This document shows, piece after piece, positions 37,692 through 52,000 of a DNA stretch of 64,000 nt. The DNA lies in contig VZRZ01002247.1 of assembly GCA_013398175.1 (NCBI GenBank), positions 408,895-472,894 on the forward strand. Direction: 5' to 3'. Positions within the stretch are counted from its first letter, which is position 1. Every line of letters starts with the position of its first letter. The notes under the pieces were generated by a model. It ran no database searches, was not told the DNA's origin, and saw only the letters and a list, made by a program, of their open reading frames with translations. The DNA comes from Climacteris rufus. Lineage: Eukaryota; Chordata; Aves; Passeriformes; Climacteridae. The position numbers and the translations under genes are program-made.

Positions 37692-37741
37692 AAAAGAAAA
37701 GAAAAGAAAAGAAAAGAAAAGAAAAGAAAAGAAAAGAGAAA
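37692..37741 (+). repeat. (AAAAG)n microsatellite
   Basis: About nine AAAAG pentamers continue directly from the hexamer array on the far side of the N, ending in AGAGAAAAGC. Loss of one G from the hexamer gives the pentamer, so the two arrays are probably related by mutation and separate expansion. Confidence 0.95.
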
Positions 37742-40700
37742 AGCAGAAGTTCTTATCTCTGTACTGACTTAGACATACAATCACTATCTAAGAAGTGAAC
37801 ATTTTCTACTATCTACAGGAAGAAAAATTTCAGAAGAGTTGTTTGATAATACAAGTTTTCCTATACCTCTTACATCTGGAATAATCTGGAATGCCTCTTT
37901 AAAACACATAGCACACATGTACGTGGTGCATTTTCAATGGTCCATTTGCAATATGCTTTTTCTCAAACTGCCATTTGGTTTGGGTCCATCAGTAAGGCTG
38001 TTTTAGCAGAAAACACACATATTTTTCAAGAGCTAGAATATATGAACATCTGTATAGGTGACATTTTGACATGAAGCTGGAGTAAAGGGGGAAAAGTATA
38101 TGACCAGAGGCTTCAGTTTTAGAAAGAGCTCAAGCTGTCAGGTTACACATATCTTAAACAAAAATGTATGTTAATTCCATCTAAGTAATAGTTCTAAGAG
38201 CAATTATTGCAGCAAGAGAACTGGTAAACAATAAATAAGAGTGAGGTATCACTTGCTCAAAAGACAATAAGATGAATAAAGATTTCCCAGGTATGAATAA
38301 TGTATGGAAAACTACATTTCATCTAAGTATGTTGTGTACAGAAAGAGCTACTACTATGTCACAATGACAAAATATAAAAATTTTAAATGAGATTTTTGAG
38401 AAATGTAGATAATTCAATTTAAAAGTTACAATCTTGAAGGACTAAAAGTTTTTTGCACATCAACTTGTTCCCAGTTGTTTCTAAAATCACTGACATAATT
38501 CCTCTACTGTAATATGATTCAAACATTTCACATACAGTAACAAAGCTGAAAATCAGTGTTCCCAAACACACAAAACTGGAGGCCACTCACTTTTATTCTG
38601 TGCATGTAAGAAACCTAAACTGTATGTGGGAAAAACTGCTTGACACATAAATACTAGTCCTTCTTACTCCCATACAGGGAAATGATAAAATAAGGTACAT
38701 AAAATAAGAGACTACTAAAAATTTTGTACTCTTCTCTGTATTTAGTACTGTTAAATGATGACAAGGTGGCACCAAGGCATGGGTTGTTACCTGCTGACAT
38801 TCTGCTCACCATAAAGCAGGAAATGAGAACAGTAGATATGTTTATCAATAACTTATTGATATATATTTGAAATTCTGCATTGCAAAAATGTGGGTCATTA
38901 AATGTTCAATTTATTACATTTACTTGGAAAGAAAGTAGGTCACACCCTATTTTAGGGGCAAAAACTCAGAAAAGCTGTTCTGCGGAAGTTCCCATTACAT
39001 GAGAACAAGATAATTGAGTACATAACTGATGCAAAAAAACTCCACCTGTTGTTTCCTCACACAATTTAATGACACTTCCAATCCTAAACAGCTGTTGTTA
39101 ATGACAGAGTATTGAGCTTATGTCTAAAATATGCCATTTTCTTTAAAAAATGGCAATTTGACTGGCAGTCAGGAAAAAAAACACTGCCAACAAAACTTCC
39201 TTTACAATTTTACTTCTTCACTTAAGCTCTCAGAAGCTCTCCCTACTGTATAAATATAGTACAAATTGTATTAAAAATTAAGTTCAGATTTGTTGTTGCC
39301 CTCTAAAATACACTGCAAATGTGAGGTGAAGTTGTTACCTTTCTGAGTTTCTTAGCAAGGGTGTCAGTGGGAAGTCCAGGCATAAAAAAATCTTTTTATG
39401 GTCCAGCCTATGTTAGAAACTGAGTAACAATTAATTCCAGTTTGGGAGATTCTAATTTGAAATCTAGATCCACACATATGTTTCTTTAAAGTAAATTAAA
39501 GAACCTTCTAAACGTTTCATTAATCTGACCTTATATAGTTTTATTTCATATAACATATTTTTATATTTGTTTAAGATTCCAGACTTTTTTTTTCTTACAC
39601 AGATAATAACATGGCCTTGTTTCTGAGTCTGACTTTTAAAACACAAAAGATAAAGGACCATATCCAGCTTCCTATAATTAAGCCACTAAGACTGTTTCCA
39701 CAGAGGCCTTTCCTTCCCATGGAAATATTCTGATACAAATAGACAAATATCAGTTTTCCAGACAGAGAAAACTGGATCACTCAGCATCTTATTAAACCAC
39801 TGAAGGAAAGAGGTTATGGGTAGGAACAACCTGGGATGTAGCCACTTATTCAAAGGAGAAGGACAGATGCTTCCAGTAGCAGTCAAAGAAATTCCAAGGT
39901 GAGAGGAAAATAGAGAGTTTAAATTAATGTAACTTAAATTCAGAACTAATTATTATGGTCATAGCACTTTTTTTACAATGCAGGTTGCGGAAACTTCTGC
40001 AATAATCTTATCTCTGAATTTACAACATCTGTCTGCACGGCAAAGTCTTATCTGCCCTCCCCCTCACACACACACTTAGAAAAAGCACACAAACCCCTTC
40101 ACAGTTCTCCTCTCCTAAGTTCTTGATTTGGCAGCATAAACTTCAGTTATCCATACCAAAAGATGTTTTTTGAAATTGTAGTGGTTCAACAACTTTAAAA
40201 GCATTTCCTGACTTCCTTTTCCCCTCACTGACTTCTAATTAACTGCTAGAGCTAGTTTTCTATTTAACTTCAGAGGAACTTAAGAGATATGAGCAATCGA
40301 AAGATTATTAATAACCATTCGTGTGACTCTTCCAGAGCTACTATAAACATTTATGTCTGGATTTGTAATGGTCACTCACTACTAAGCCTTGGGGGAAAAA
40401 CTGATCAATTTTTCTATTACACTTAAATACTCAGCATCCGGAAATAATTATTTCCAGATTTCTCTAGAAATAAAAGTAATGGAGAACCTACTGTGATACT
40501 GAAGGCATTTAAATTTGCCCAGTATACTGAGGGGCAATCATGCATCTCAAAAAAAAAAAAAAAAAATAAATCCAGCGAGAAGGAGTGAGATGTAGAATGA
40601 GACAAAGGCTTTCCATTTTAACATTTTAGAAGTGTACATGCTTTTTGGCATGCAAATAACTTCTCTGAGGAGATTAGGTGACTCACTGGTTTTTTTCCTA

Positions 40701-42759
40701 GAATGAGTTCTTTGTAGCAAAGACAAAACACTTCACCCTTAACAAAAATGACCCAGAATATCCACATAGATTTAATGTAGTTGTTAGCATAAATCTCAAG
40801 TAAGCACCCTGCTAGGAACTACTGATTAGATATAATGTAGGAAAACAAGTATTTTGAGCAGTTTCTGCCAATATATTTCTCACACAACTTAATGTGCAAA
40901 AATTGCTGGCCCATTACAGCTAAGAAATTAGGAATTTTAAGGACTATTAAACACTCTGCAAATGGATCAGCTGAAAGTTATTCAGCACAGGTGTTCTTTT
41001 AATTAGGTAACATTGGAAAAATGCAGTGTTCAATGGTCCTTGTACTTTGCCCTTTTTCCTGTGTAGGGATGAATATTACCATTCATAATTAACCAAAGAT
41101 TCTGTTCCAATAGAAATAAATCTTGAGTGTAAAAGAGTAACACTTTATTTTTATACCATTTAAAACTTTTTTTATAATCAACTGTATATTATTTAATTCT
41201 TACTTAAATTTACTCACTTTTACTGGAAACAAAAGTGTTAGGAGTCTGGGAAAAGCCTGCTGGGGTTTTTCCCCATTTCATCTAACCAGAATGGATCCAG
41301 GAAACACAGGAAATGTTACTATTTCATATTTACTAGTACAACCTTGTTATTCCAAAGGACACAGGTTAGTCCCTGGAATATTAAAAGGGTTGTTAGAGAA
41401 CCTTTAAAAAAATTAAAATAATAATAATAACACAGTGATTCCATGCAGAAAAATCTATAATCTATACTTTTAATGAGCCTTGACAGTAGTCGTGAGGTCT
41501 AACAAAAATTTCAGGCCTAAAATGTTGGTGAATATTCAGTTAACCTGCTTCCACCAAGCTAAAGTTGACATGGATTTACAAACATATCCTTTTTTCGGTC
41601 AAGTATAATTATCCATTACAGTTATTTACTGTTAGTTATTAAACACCTACCTAGACAGGGACAGAACAATTCCTTTCTCAAACAGTTTATAATGTGTGTG
41701 TTGTCATTCTGGTAACAGGATCCCCAGTACTTTTATTTAATCAAGGGAGTAGCTATATTTTGGAAATTATTACAGAACTGTGAGGTTAAAGTAGTTAGCC
41801 CTGCAAAGGTACACCAATCCTGAAAAAATATACATTTAGAAGATAACCCATTCAAATGAATTCCACATGAAAGACTATTAAAGGCTCTCATTCTTTGTTT
41901 TGAAATTTTGTAGGAGAGATTGAGGAGAGGAATTTCAGGGGTGGGGGTGTGTGCAAATACATATTACACAGCTTTGATAGCTGCTAAAGGAGCATATTAC
42001 CTGTAGCTGATACATATGTCCGTAGAGTAAAAGCATTTTTCTCAGCATGTGTTTGATATTCTGCAATTCAAAACTGCATTTAAAGATATTGGCAGTGGTC
42101 AAATGAAACCAGAAAGAGTGAACATAAGCAGAAAGTAGCCTACGTAGTAATTATACACTTGTATATTTCTGTGTGCAAAGATCAAGTCAAGAGTCTGGAG
42201 ATCTTACTTGAGTTCCAGTGCAAAGGTATTGTACTCTCTTCACTTCAGCACCTGTTAATTCAAAGTCACTGAGCATTAGCTTAAGAGTGAGGATGAGAAT
42301 GCATCCTTGGAGGCATATGGGTACAATATAAACATGTACGTGGAATATAACATATTCTATATGTTACAGTACATTTAATCACATACATTCTGTTGGGAAG
42401 ACAGTGTAATGAGGGGGCTTTTTCAGAGGCCTAATACACAAGAAAATCTGCAATACATTGAGATATGCTTCAAGATATGCTGCTTGATACTTCCTCTCAA
42501 AGTTCTGTGCTGGAAGAAATATGATGAATTGTCCAGCCATCAAGGCTATATGAAAGGAGGTCCTATAGTCCCTCCTGCCTTTGAGCTCAGCACTCTGTTA
42601 CCAAGGATTCTTTGAGGATATGTCTATCCCACTGTAGACATGTGAGAAGACAAAAATAAGAGGAATAAAACCTTGGTGTTATAATACTACATAAAAATTA
42701 CATGTGTATAATTTTACCCACATTTGTCATTTAAACTTTTAACTTTCCCGAGTGGTTAT
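37742..42759. other. Gene-free A+T-rich DNA
   Basis: No gene or mobile element was recognised. It contains an A18 run near 40549 and a short AAT repeat near 41415. A strong donor at 39896-39902 (CCAAG then GTGAGAG) follows 57 open nucleotides, but the only acceptor is purine-rich and poor. Confidence 0.55.
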
Positions 42760-43063
42760 TTTGTTTGGGGATTTTAGTTAGTGCTTTTTGTTGGTTTGGT
42801 TTGGTTTATTTGTGTGTGGTTTTTTCATGGGTTTTTTGCTGTTTGTTTGTGGCTTTTTTGGGTTTTTTTTTTTTTTTTGTTTTTGTTTTGGTTTTTTGTT
42901 TTGTTTGGTTTGTTTTTTGTTTTGGTTTTTTTTTTTTTTTTTTTTTTTTTTTGTTGGGTTTTTTTTTTTTTCTGGTTTTTTTTTTGTTTTTTTTTTTTTT
43001 GGGTGGCGTTTTTTTGCATTTTTGTTTGGTTTTGGTTTTGGTTGGTTGGTTGGTTTTTTTATA
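42760..43063 (+). repeat. T/G-rich low-complexity tract
   Basis: Roughly 300 bp made almost only of T and G on the plus strand, with TTTG, TTGG and GGTTT units and T runs of up to about 20. Several overlapping Phe/Trp/Val/Gly and Lys/Asn/Pro ORFs of about 100 codons lie in it on both strands, all caused by the composition. It is a decayed simple repeat of the (TTTG)n/(TTGG)n kind. Homopolymer lengths here are prone to sequencing error. Confidence 0.95.
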
Positions 43064-46000
43064 CATATAAAAAACACCCCAAAGGAAATGGCAGGATATC
43101 TCACACCAATGTGAGATCACTTCAGAATTTTGTATAGGGAAAATGAAACTGATTCACACGTCATTGGTTTTAGTTGTGTTTTCATGAAGTGCAACGGATT
43201 TCAAGAAAGTAAGTTTGTCTGCAGTTATAGTATAAATAATAAACAATCCCCTGAAACCAGTGCAGTTTCTTCTGTATGAAGACAGGATGTGAAAGATGAT
43301 GCAGACATAATTTGCAAATAGATTAACGTCCACACTTATGAAATTCTTATTAGAAGTCTAAAAACAATATGTAGACAAAGTATATATCAAGGGGAGAACA
43401 TCATAAAACATAATATTCTTTTTGATTAAACACCAAGAGATAAGCCATCTTTCTGAAGGATAAATATAATTACAGAACACACAAGCAGTGGTTTTTGTCA
43501 ACTTTATAGGCTGACACCATTTGACGCTGCAACAGATTGGTGAAATTTAATTAAGCAGTTAAATTTCAGATCAAAACAGCTTTCATGAAACTGAAGACTT
43601 GCATTATTTGCTGTTTTCAAGTACTTTACTCCATGAAAATCTCACAGAAGTTCACAAGGAGGTACACTTTGTTTTGCATACATAATCTGTTCTTACAGAG
43701 TGAAACAATCCATGTTCTTCAAATACAGGCATGTTACTGAGATCTCAAAGACTTAGGATGGAGGGGAGAAAAAGGAAAACTCCTGGCAAATTTTTAAAAA
43801 TAACAGAAAGTGGTATTAGATCTTAAAAAATACATATATTTGTATATAGTTTTGAAGTACAATTAATGACAATTCAGACACCCTTAAATTATATTACCTT
43901 GGCATAGATTAATGCACTAACTAGCCATGTAATGTTGCATCAAACACTGTTTTGAAGAAAGTATCCAGTTTCTGTGCAAATGGTACAGCAATAGCATTAT
44001 ACCTGTGTGGCAGTAGATAGACATTTAATGGAATTAGAAGGAGATTGGGGTTTTGCCATGTAGATAGTAAATCAGAGCGGTTCACAGGAAGAAAACCTTT
44101 GTTTATCCTCCCAATTACATCAATAACCTTGCAAGATGGTGGAATGGGGAAACTGATTCTCCATCTTGCCTTCTCTAGAACTTACTTTCACACCATATAC
44201 AGATTTTTTTTCTTCTCTGCTGCTGCTCACTGTAAAATTGCTCAGGTGCAAGAACCAAACAAAAAAATTGTAACTACTTAATTGTCAGTGGTAGCATAAT
44301 AACAATGCAATAAAGTCTATATTTAGTTTAAGCAGACTATGCCTTTTTATTAATTCTGTAGATGTAAAATTCATCTAAATAAATAAATTGTAATGGTAAG
44401 TGTGTTTATGGATGTTTAGCTTTCTCCACTGTGTAAAAATTGATCATTTGACATTAACAAAACACAAGAAGTTTCTTGTGGAAACAAGTCCTAATACTTG
44501 TGGAACAAGTCCTAATACTTTTGGTAAAGTTCAAAAGCAAATGCCTGAGCATTTCTATAGTTCTTCTTTCACGCCTGTAGTTTAACATTAGTTTTATAAC
44601 CTTTGAGTTTCCTCTTATGCTACCACTTGTTATTCATGAAATGTTGCCATTTTGCTTCTGAATAAAACAAGCATCGGATATAGTGAGAAAGTAATCATTC
44701 CAGACTTCATTTATTAATACAAACCATATTTTAAAAAGATTCTTGAATGCGACCTGACTGATAGACTATTAACCTTAGAAACTCTCTGATTTTGATGGCA
44801 TACAGCACATCAAATTTAAAAAAAGTTACTTGTAAAGATAAACAAATTTTACTGCCTTCCTGCTTCTGCTTTTTCTCTCATATGTAAACAAGTTCTGAAA
44901 TACCTTTTTGGCTTTTTTTCCTGCTTGTTTTTGACCTTTAAAATACAATGAATATCAATGTGGGGTTTAGTCTGCAGGATGACTTCTTAGAGGTATGAAA
45001 GAACCAGAATGTGAGATGCATTAGCTCATCTAACATGCGAATTTTTCAACAAAATATGTTCTTGCCAAAGTGTTCATCAAACTGGCTAGCAAAGTTAAGC
45101 AGACCCCACACAAAACCAAAAGAAGTTGTTTGGGTTTAGGTTTGGAGACTTTCTTCTTTTAGTACAGCAGTGGTGTTTTCCCTGCAATTTCCCCTTCATG
45201 ACTCTATACACAGTAAAAGGAATTTTTAATTGAGAAACAGGTGGGAAATAAGCCTTTAAAAAGCACGGAAATGCCTTTCACTCTTCATCTACTCAGTTAA
45301 ACTATCTAATCTTTAGGCAACATTTTAGTTTTTTTAATTCTTAAAATTAAGTAAGCTATATCCTGCAATTTGCTTACATGGAGGAAAAGGGAGAGGAGGA
45401 CATTTTTCTCTCAAAAATGACTGAAATTATGATTCACATATTAATAACTGGACAGTGATTAAAACATTGAGTTTGTGTGTGAACCTATCAGCTTTTCATA
45501 TATGATGTTAATTATTAAAACCTAAACCTATGGTCTTCACATTTCACTGGCAGATGGATAAATAAACTCCTTCTACCATTCAGATGTTTTTAAACGTATT
45601 TTATAAAACTACCTCAATGTAACAGAATATTTACATTTGTGAGAAAAGCTTTCTAAATGTTTGGTTATAAAAGATAAATCTTTCCAGTTCACTAAGTATT
45701 TTAAAGAGATGTTGAAAAACTATATTGGTCTTACTGTGGAGGAAGATACTTCTGTTTCAGGTTTGAAAAACTAATAGTAATGTGAATTTCTTCTGATTGT
45801 TTAATGGTGACTTTTTGAATCTCCTAATTACTGGCTTTTTCACATACTTTTCACACATACTGGGGAGAAGGCAAAGCTCTACTTTAACATTTGAAAGAAG
45901 AAAAGTGTTCCATGTTTTCTTTAGCTCAAAGTATAAATGCATTAAATATTAGAAGACAGAATGACATATCATTTTGATCTATGAGATGTAGCTATCTATA

Positions 46001-49000
46001 AGATACAGCAATATAGAAATATCTACTCTTATGAGTATGACATAGAAAATTGAAAATGGTGTACCACAAGTTTGTTCAGCAATATAAAAATACTGTATGT
46101 ATTCTTGTAGCTCCCATCTGTCTTTTCTGTGCAACTTTTCTGAGATCCCACGGAAAGCAGGAAAACCACAGGAGTTTTCATGATGATTGAACAATCCTCA
46201 TTCCCAACCAGACCTGAGGCTTAGTCTGCTTCCCAGTCTCAGAAAGAGGGGAGGGCTGTCATTTGTCACAGGTAAGAGAGGCACATCTAGGTTAAGTTCA
46301 GGCTGAGGCTCTTTAAGCGAGGACACAGGAGACACAGAGGAGTCATCATCCTCATTTAGTCAAAACGAAAGAAAGGTCTCAATTGCAGAACAAACCAGTA
46401 GGGAATGAGAAGCCAGAGTCTGTGTGAATTGCAAGAAGCAATAATGAGAAATGCAAAGCATAACCTAAGCTGAAGGTCTTGTTTATTTTTGTGCCACCTG
46501 CCTGAACCAACAGTGTTACATGCCTGCACTGATGATTTTTGGAGTAAAAAGATCACACACATATCTGTTTTGTTATCGAAAGTCACAATTACTGATTTCA
46601 ACCTATTTCTGTGCTCTGCTGCTCACACAGACTTAGGTGTAGGCTGACACAAGGGACCCAACTGTGCAGCAGTTACTGCCTGTTAAATTAAAATTTAGAT
46701 GCTGTTCCTCTGTGCAAATTAAAAAATGTGATATTTTGGTAATAAATCCTGTTTCAAACATTTCCCTGAATTACACTACTTAATGCAGTGCAGATATCTT
46801 TAAAACTCTATTTGAAATCACGCCAATCCTCATTAGATTTATTCATATTATAACAGAGCCAGAAGTTTGAAGCAAATTATTTGATTTAAAAGGGAGGCTA
46901 TTTAATTTATAATAGGTGCTATAAAGTAATCTGGACATGCCTTAAGATTCCTTTCTGGCTTTGTGATCATGAAGTGACCATGAGTGGCTGTTATACTCAA
47001 GAGCAAGCTGGAGAACTGCTGCAATATCTGTATGTTTCCAGGGGAATTCTTTGTGGGTGGGCAGGTCAAATGCTTTACAGCTAAAGCTCAACACCTGCAA
47101 AGCTTGGCTATTTGGATCCATGTCAACTTAAAGGGAGGAGAGGGAAAACGCCTCTTGATACAGTCATCAAAAGTGCTGCTAAGAAATACTCTCTTGTGAA
47201 AGTGTACGGTGATCGAGGTTTACTTAGGAGTGGAGTCATGGAGTTCTCAGGTATGTTCATGGGAAGGTTAAGAAACAGAAACAGCTAATAGAAGTATCTA
47301 AATATACTGGGACATATCTTGTAGTGTGAGAATGACGTGCTCTCATTTAGTAAGGTTATCACTGTGGATCTTTTAAAAATAGCATGACTTCCACAACTTT
47401 TTTATGCTTCACTGCAAAAAAAAGTGTGTTTGAGGGGTTTTTTAATAACTAAAGTTCAGCGAAATAATAAACAAAGGGAATCAGTTTAATTGAATTCAGC
47501 TCTATTCTGCTGATTCAGTGTCTTGTTCACCACAGAAAAATGGAAGTTAATAGTAAATTAAATTTGTTTTCAGAAAAGCAGAATCCCTGGAACACTTTCC
47601 TTTACATAATCATCTGATATTTTCAGGAGTTGATTGCATACAGAACAACAAAAATTAGGAAAAAAATAAAAGATACGTCTGAAATTTGATTTTCCCTTAT
47701 TTTAAATAATATTTAAAGACCAAAGTCTTGTATGAATATAATGTGTCTGATGTATTAAGGCCAACAAGGATACAAAAAGACCCAACATTTCTGATGCTGT
47801 TTTTGAGAGGGGTGCCACTACTGAGATATGTGGTTTCACTGTCTGAACATCTTAGAGCAATGTACTCTAAAAGTTGTCAGCAAAGATAAATGCCTTAGGC
47901 ATGCCAGGGATTTCAATTTGTACTTATTACCACTATTTGTTTTATGGATGATTAGGTGCTACAAAAGTGTCTGTTATCTTTATCTTAATGATCCCAGACA
48001 ATGTGGGATAACCTTGCTGATTCTGTAGGTAACAATTGATATTTAGTACAGGTTACTCTGGTGCAATTATTTGTGGTCATTATTACAAAAAAGAATAAAG
48101 CTAATCAACATTAGAAAACCAGTAATAAATATAAAGAGATTATGTCATAAATGTGATAGAGGCTGGGGGTTTCATCCTTAGAAAATGAAATGCTTTAAAG
48201 AAACCAAAATGTCACCTGCGAAAGTGCAAATGCTTCCTATAACCAATAAAAGTCTAGTTAAATTTAAAAGGCCGCATTTTCAGCTTTCTTCTTTTGTTTT
48301 CAGTGTCAAGAGAAGTAAAATTTCATTACTTTTTCTAAAAGATCACATTCACAGCCTGTAGAAAAAGCCTGGCTTTTTTTTTTTTTTTCCTATCCTGGTT
48401 TAACTTTGGCTTTGCGATTTGGGATTTTTTTGGCCTTTATTTCTTTGTTGCCTTTTTTTTCTTTTGTTGTTTTTAATGATGTTTTGGAAGGATTATAGTT
48501 TTGAAATAAGTTTTCATTCAGGAAATAATTTCCAAAATTTGAGATGAAAACCTAGAATGGGAGAGATGATATAAGTGAGTTAGGCCTGGGCTTCGATTTT
48601 TTTTTCCTCCTCTAGCTGTTGCTGAATAGAGACTGTGTTTTGGTTTCTCCAGGCAGGGAGAAACACAATCCAGGCAGGGACAGGAGGCAGAAGGCTGATT
48701 TCCATATCTCTGCTAAACCTGCAAGGAGTTTTGAACCAGATCTGCCTGTTCCTGTCCTTTAAAACTTTATATTACCACATAATTTTAGCATTTACCCTGA
48801 TGGGAAGAGGGAAATATTTTGAAATATCAGTGATACAGAACAGGGAAAATATTTCCTGCTCGTCTCTGGCTCTATATCTACTTGTGGTTGTAAGGTCAGA
48901 ACAACAGTGCTGTCCCTTTCCATCCTCACAGCCATCTGCTATTATAAGCGCTCTTCTGTGCTGAATGTTATGGGTGTGAAAGATCTACATGTTCCTTTCA

Positions 49001-52000
49001 CTTCTTCTGGAGTTATGAGCACTTGCTGCCTTTCCAAACATTGGAGCTGAAATGAAAAATTCCACTCTTTCCTGCCTAGTAGTATTCAATGCCAATACAA
49101 AGTTTGGTAAAATACCAGGGGGTGTGTATGAAGTCAGTTTTAAGTGTTATGGAGTTCCCCAAATCAAAAAAGATTTTCTTGTAACATGGGAATGTATGGA
49201 TTGGATGCTTCTAGACATAGGAAGTTAATAGATATGGATATAAAAAAAGGCTAAATTCCAAGCCACTGGACCTATTATTTGTCATTAAAGCAAAGTGTTC
49301 GTGACTTTTTAAACATTTTTTGAGGTTTTTAAATATTCTTAAGCTTTTTCTGCATTTGAGGTTGATCCAAGTATTAAATTTTAAATTTCAAAAGTTTCCT
49401 ACTTGAGCCATATATATAAAAAGTTGTTAAATTCAATCAGTTGTAAAAGTCATTTAAGGCATTGTTCTCTGGAGGCTTAGCAGTATAAATGTTGTATATG
49501 CTGAGGAATGAATCTGGGCAAGAGTCTGCTCAACAAAACTACATTGAATAGGGACAGAATTTTCAAGCAGTGGTGCCTGAGAATCTATCTCACTTTTAGC
49601 CAATCTAAAGCTTGACATAATGAAGGGCAAGTTTTACACTTGCATGTGCTACAGGGAAACAGTGGGATTAAGGTATTAATACATGAAAATAGCTAATTTG
49701 TCTTGTAAACTGTTTTATCAGGGACCACACAGTGAAATTCTCCAGTCAAAAATCCTGCTCCAGCTCAGTGAATTTCTCTGCTACTCTCCAATATATAGTA
49801 GCCAGAACATCTACTTTGGCCCTCATTTATAGTTGTACATTATGACTGCATGACACTGACAAAAGAAATAACAACTGATATCCATGCCAGTTTTTTAAAG
49901 CATTATCTAAACTATCATGTCAGTATTTTGATAAATGATGGCAGCAGATGTATCCCTGGACGTGGCCAAAATAAATGGCAACACATATGCACTGTTCGTT
50001 TGTTCTCACCTCCGCAACATTTAAAAGAATCAGTGAGGTATCTAAGTCCACTTGAAAGCTGATACATTCTACTGACCTTCTTCAGCCCCCCATTCTGTGC
50101 CAGTCAGCTACGCAGAGGAATTAATAAGTAAGAAATGTCTAAAAGGTAGGGAGCGTATACAAATATGGGATGGAGAAAAAACAAATGTAGAGAGGAGAAA
50201 AATAAAAGCACCACAATTTTTTGCTAGGTTAGTGCACAGTCATAATATAGAAAACATACTAAGAATTATGTTATTGTATGGTTATTTCTTTCTTTTTGTG
50301 ATATTACTAGTCTTACTGTCTTAAAGTTTAATTTCTCAAACTCAAATTTAAATATCACCTTTGTGTTTCGAGAAAAGAAGCATAAACAACTTGAGGCAGA
50401 AAATATTCATTAATAGTAGGTTTTATATTCAGTTTTCTCTTGGCATAATCATAATTTGCTTTTACTTTACTGTTTAGATATTTTTTAAAGCTACCTCTTA
50501 ATCCTTATTTCCAAGATATATCTTGTCTCCAATAAAGCTGCCTAGAAATCTCTGTATCTAGAAGCATGCTACCTCAGAAGAAATACTGGTTTTATTTATT
50601 TGTGCTTTCATATAGATGCTTTCACAGTACCATTTTGTAGTTTTGTGTGCAGAGGTGAGGATTACTCCTTTGTCTTTTTATTTTCATTTGCTCTAAAATT
50701 TAACCCAAGCAGCGTGGTATTAAAAACCAGAAAATGTGCAAACTCAAACCAATTTAGCATGGCAGGGGTCAGAATTGCAGCAGGGTTTCACCTTGGAATT
50801 ACAGATAAGTACATTACATGTACCATCACAAGTTGTTCAGGCATCCTTGACTTTACAGGATGTTCTTGTGCAGCACTTGCTGTAAGCTTAGCTTCTCATG
50901 CCCTTATCCAAACTCTTCAATACCACAGAGGTAGGTGACACCATTGCATCAAAGAGAAATGTATTTAAGTGTAATGGAGTGGAAATTCACTCCAACAGGT
51001 GTAAGTCCAAGTGTCAGATTGTCTGAAGATGTGTTTCAGGACTCAGCTCCGTTGAGTGTTTATCTAGTGACAAGGTTGCTAAGGATACAGCTATCCTCTG
51101 CTTATTGCCTCAGCCACTGAATAATCGTCTTTTTCTTTCGGAAGCTCTCTACGGAAGATTTGACTGCTTAATGAAACCTGCTAGTTGGTGGTCATAATTA
51201 GGTTACAGCAATTGTGTATGTTATTTCAGTGAAACTTAGCCCTCTTTAGATCAGGGAGTGAGGTACAACTGATTTTCAGGATCTGATTTAATAGAACTGC
51301 TACTTTCCTTTTTTTTTTTAATTGTCATTACACATGTTAAATCAATATTTCAAGTTGGTTAGTGTTCTTCCTTGGGATATCTTTTGTGATTGTCAAAACT
51401 ACAGTAATCACTGCCACCTAAGAGAGTTAGTAATGTATTAAGGTTAGAGTTGTAAACACTGTAAATTGGTTTGGATCCCAAATTTGATGTCATAAAAACT
51501 CCATTTCATGCTAAACTGAATGACATGTTGAGAAAAAACACCATTTCATCCATTTTGTAGGATGCAACTTTCCATTCTAGTCTATTTAGAATGAGGTAAC
51601 AGCCCATTCCCCACACACAGTCCAAAACAATCTTCAGTGTGGACTGTAAATTTATAAATGACAGTCCTGTGAATCAGACTTGAAAGGAAAAGCTGAGCAG
51701 AGGGTTTTAGAACTTGCATGCAAAATTCAGGACAATTTGTCCAGGAAAGGGCCTGGATGCTCATGTTATAACTGCATAAATCACAGTGATGTCTAGGACC
51801 AAAATGAATGAAAATAATTCTGCCATCTTCTCACTTTTCAATCTTTTTTTGGTCCCTGGTGATTTATTGTTGCCCCACACTGAGTACAGTATCCATCTAT
51901 TTCTAATACTCAGGACTTTCTTAGACAAAAATATTTTTGGAAGCTGTTGTAAATAGCTGCTGGGAAAATAACTCTACAAAACTCAGAGCTAAATTTGAAA

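Noticed and set aside
37041..37784. 247-codon minus-strand ORF of Phe-Leu repeats
   Set aside because: It is the translation of the AAAAGG microsatellite and passes through an N; the flanks show no gene.
39841..39897. 57-nt open block before a GTGAGAG donor
   Set aside because: The only acceptor (CCTGGGATGTAG) is purine-rich and lacks a pyrimidine tract; a stop lies immediately upstream in frame.
42765..43137. Overlapping ORFs of about 100-118 codons on both strands
   Set aside because: They arise from the T/G-only tract: Phe/Trp/Gly-rich on one strand and Lys/Asn/Pro-rich on the other.
44360..44398. Good acceptor (AATTCTGTAG) and GTAAGT donor near 44398
   Set aside because: All frames contain stops; left uncalled as there is no other sign of a transcript.
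46984..47199. 71-codon ORF with possible old LINE flavour
   Set aside because: No recognisable reverse transcriptase or CR1 motif, and no family tail.
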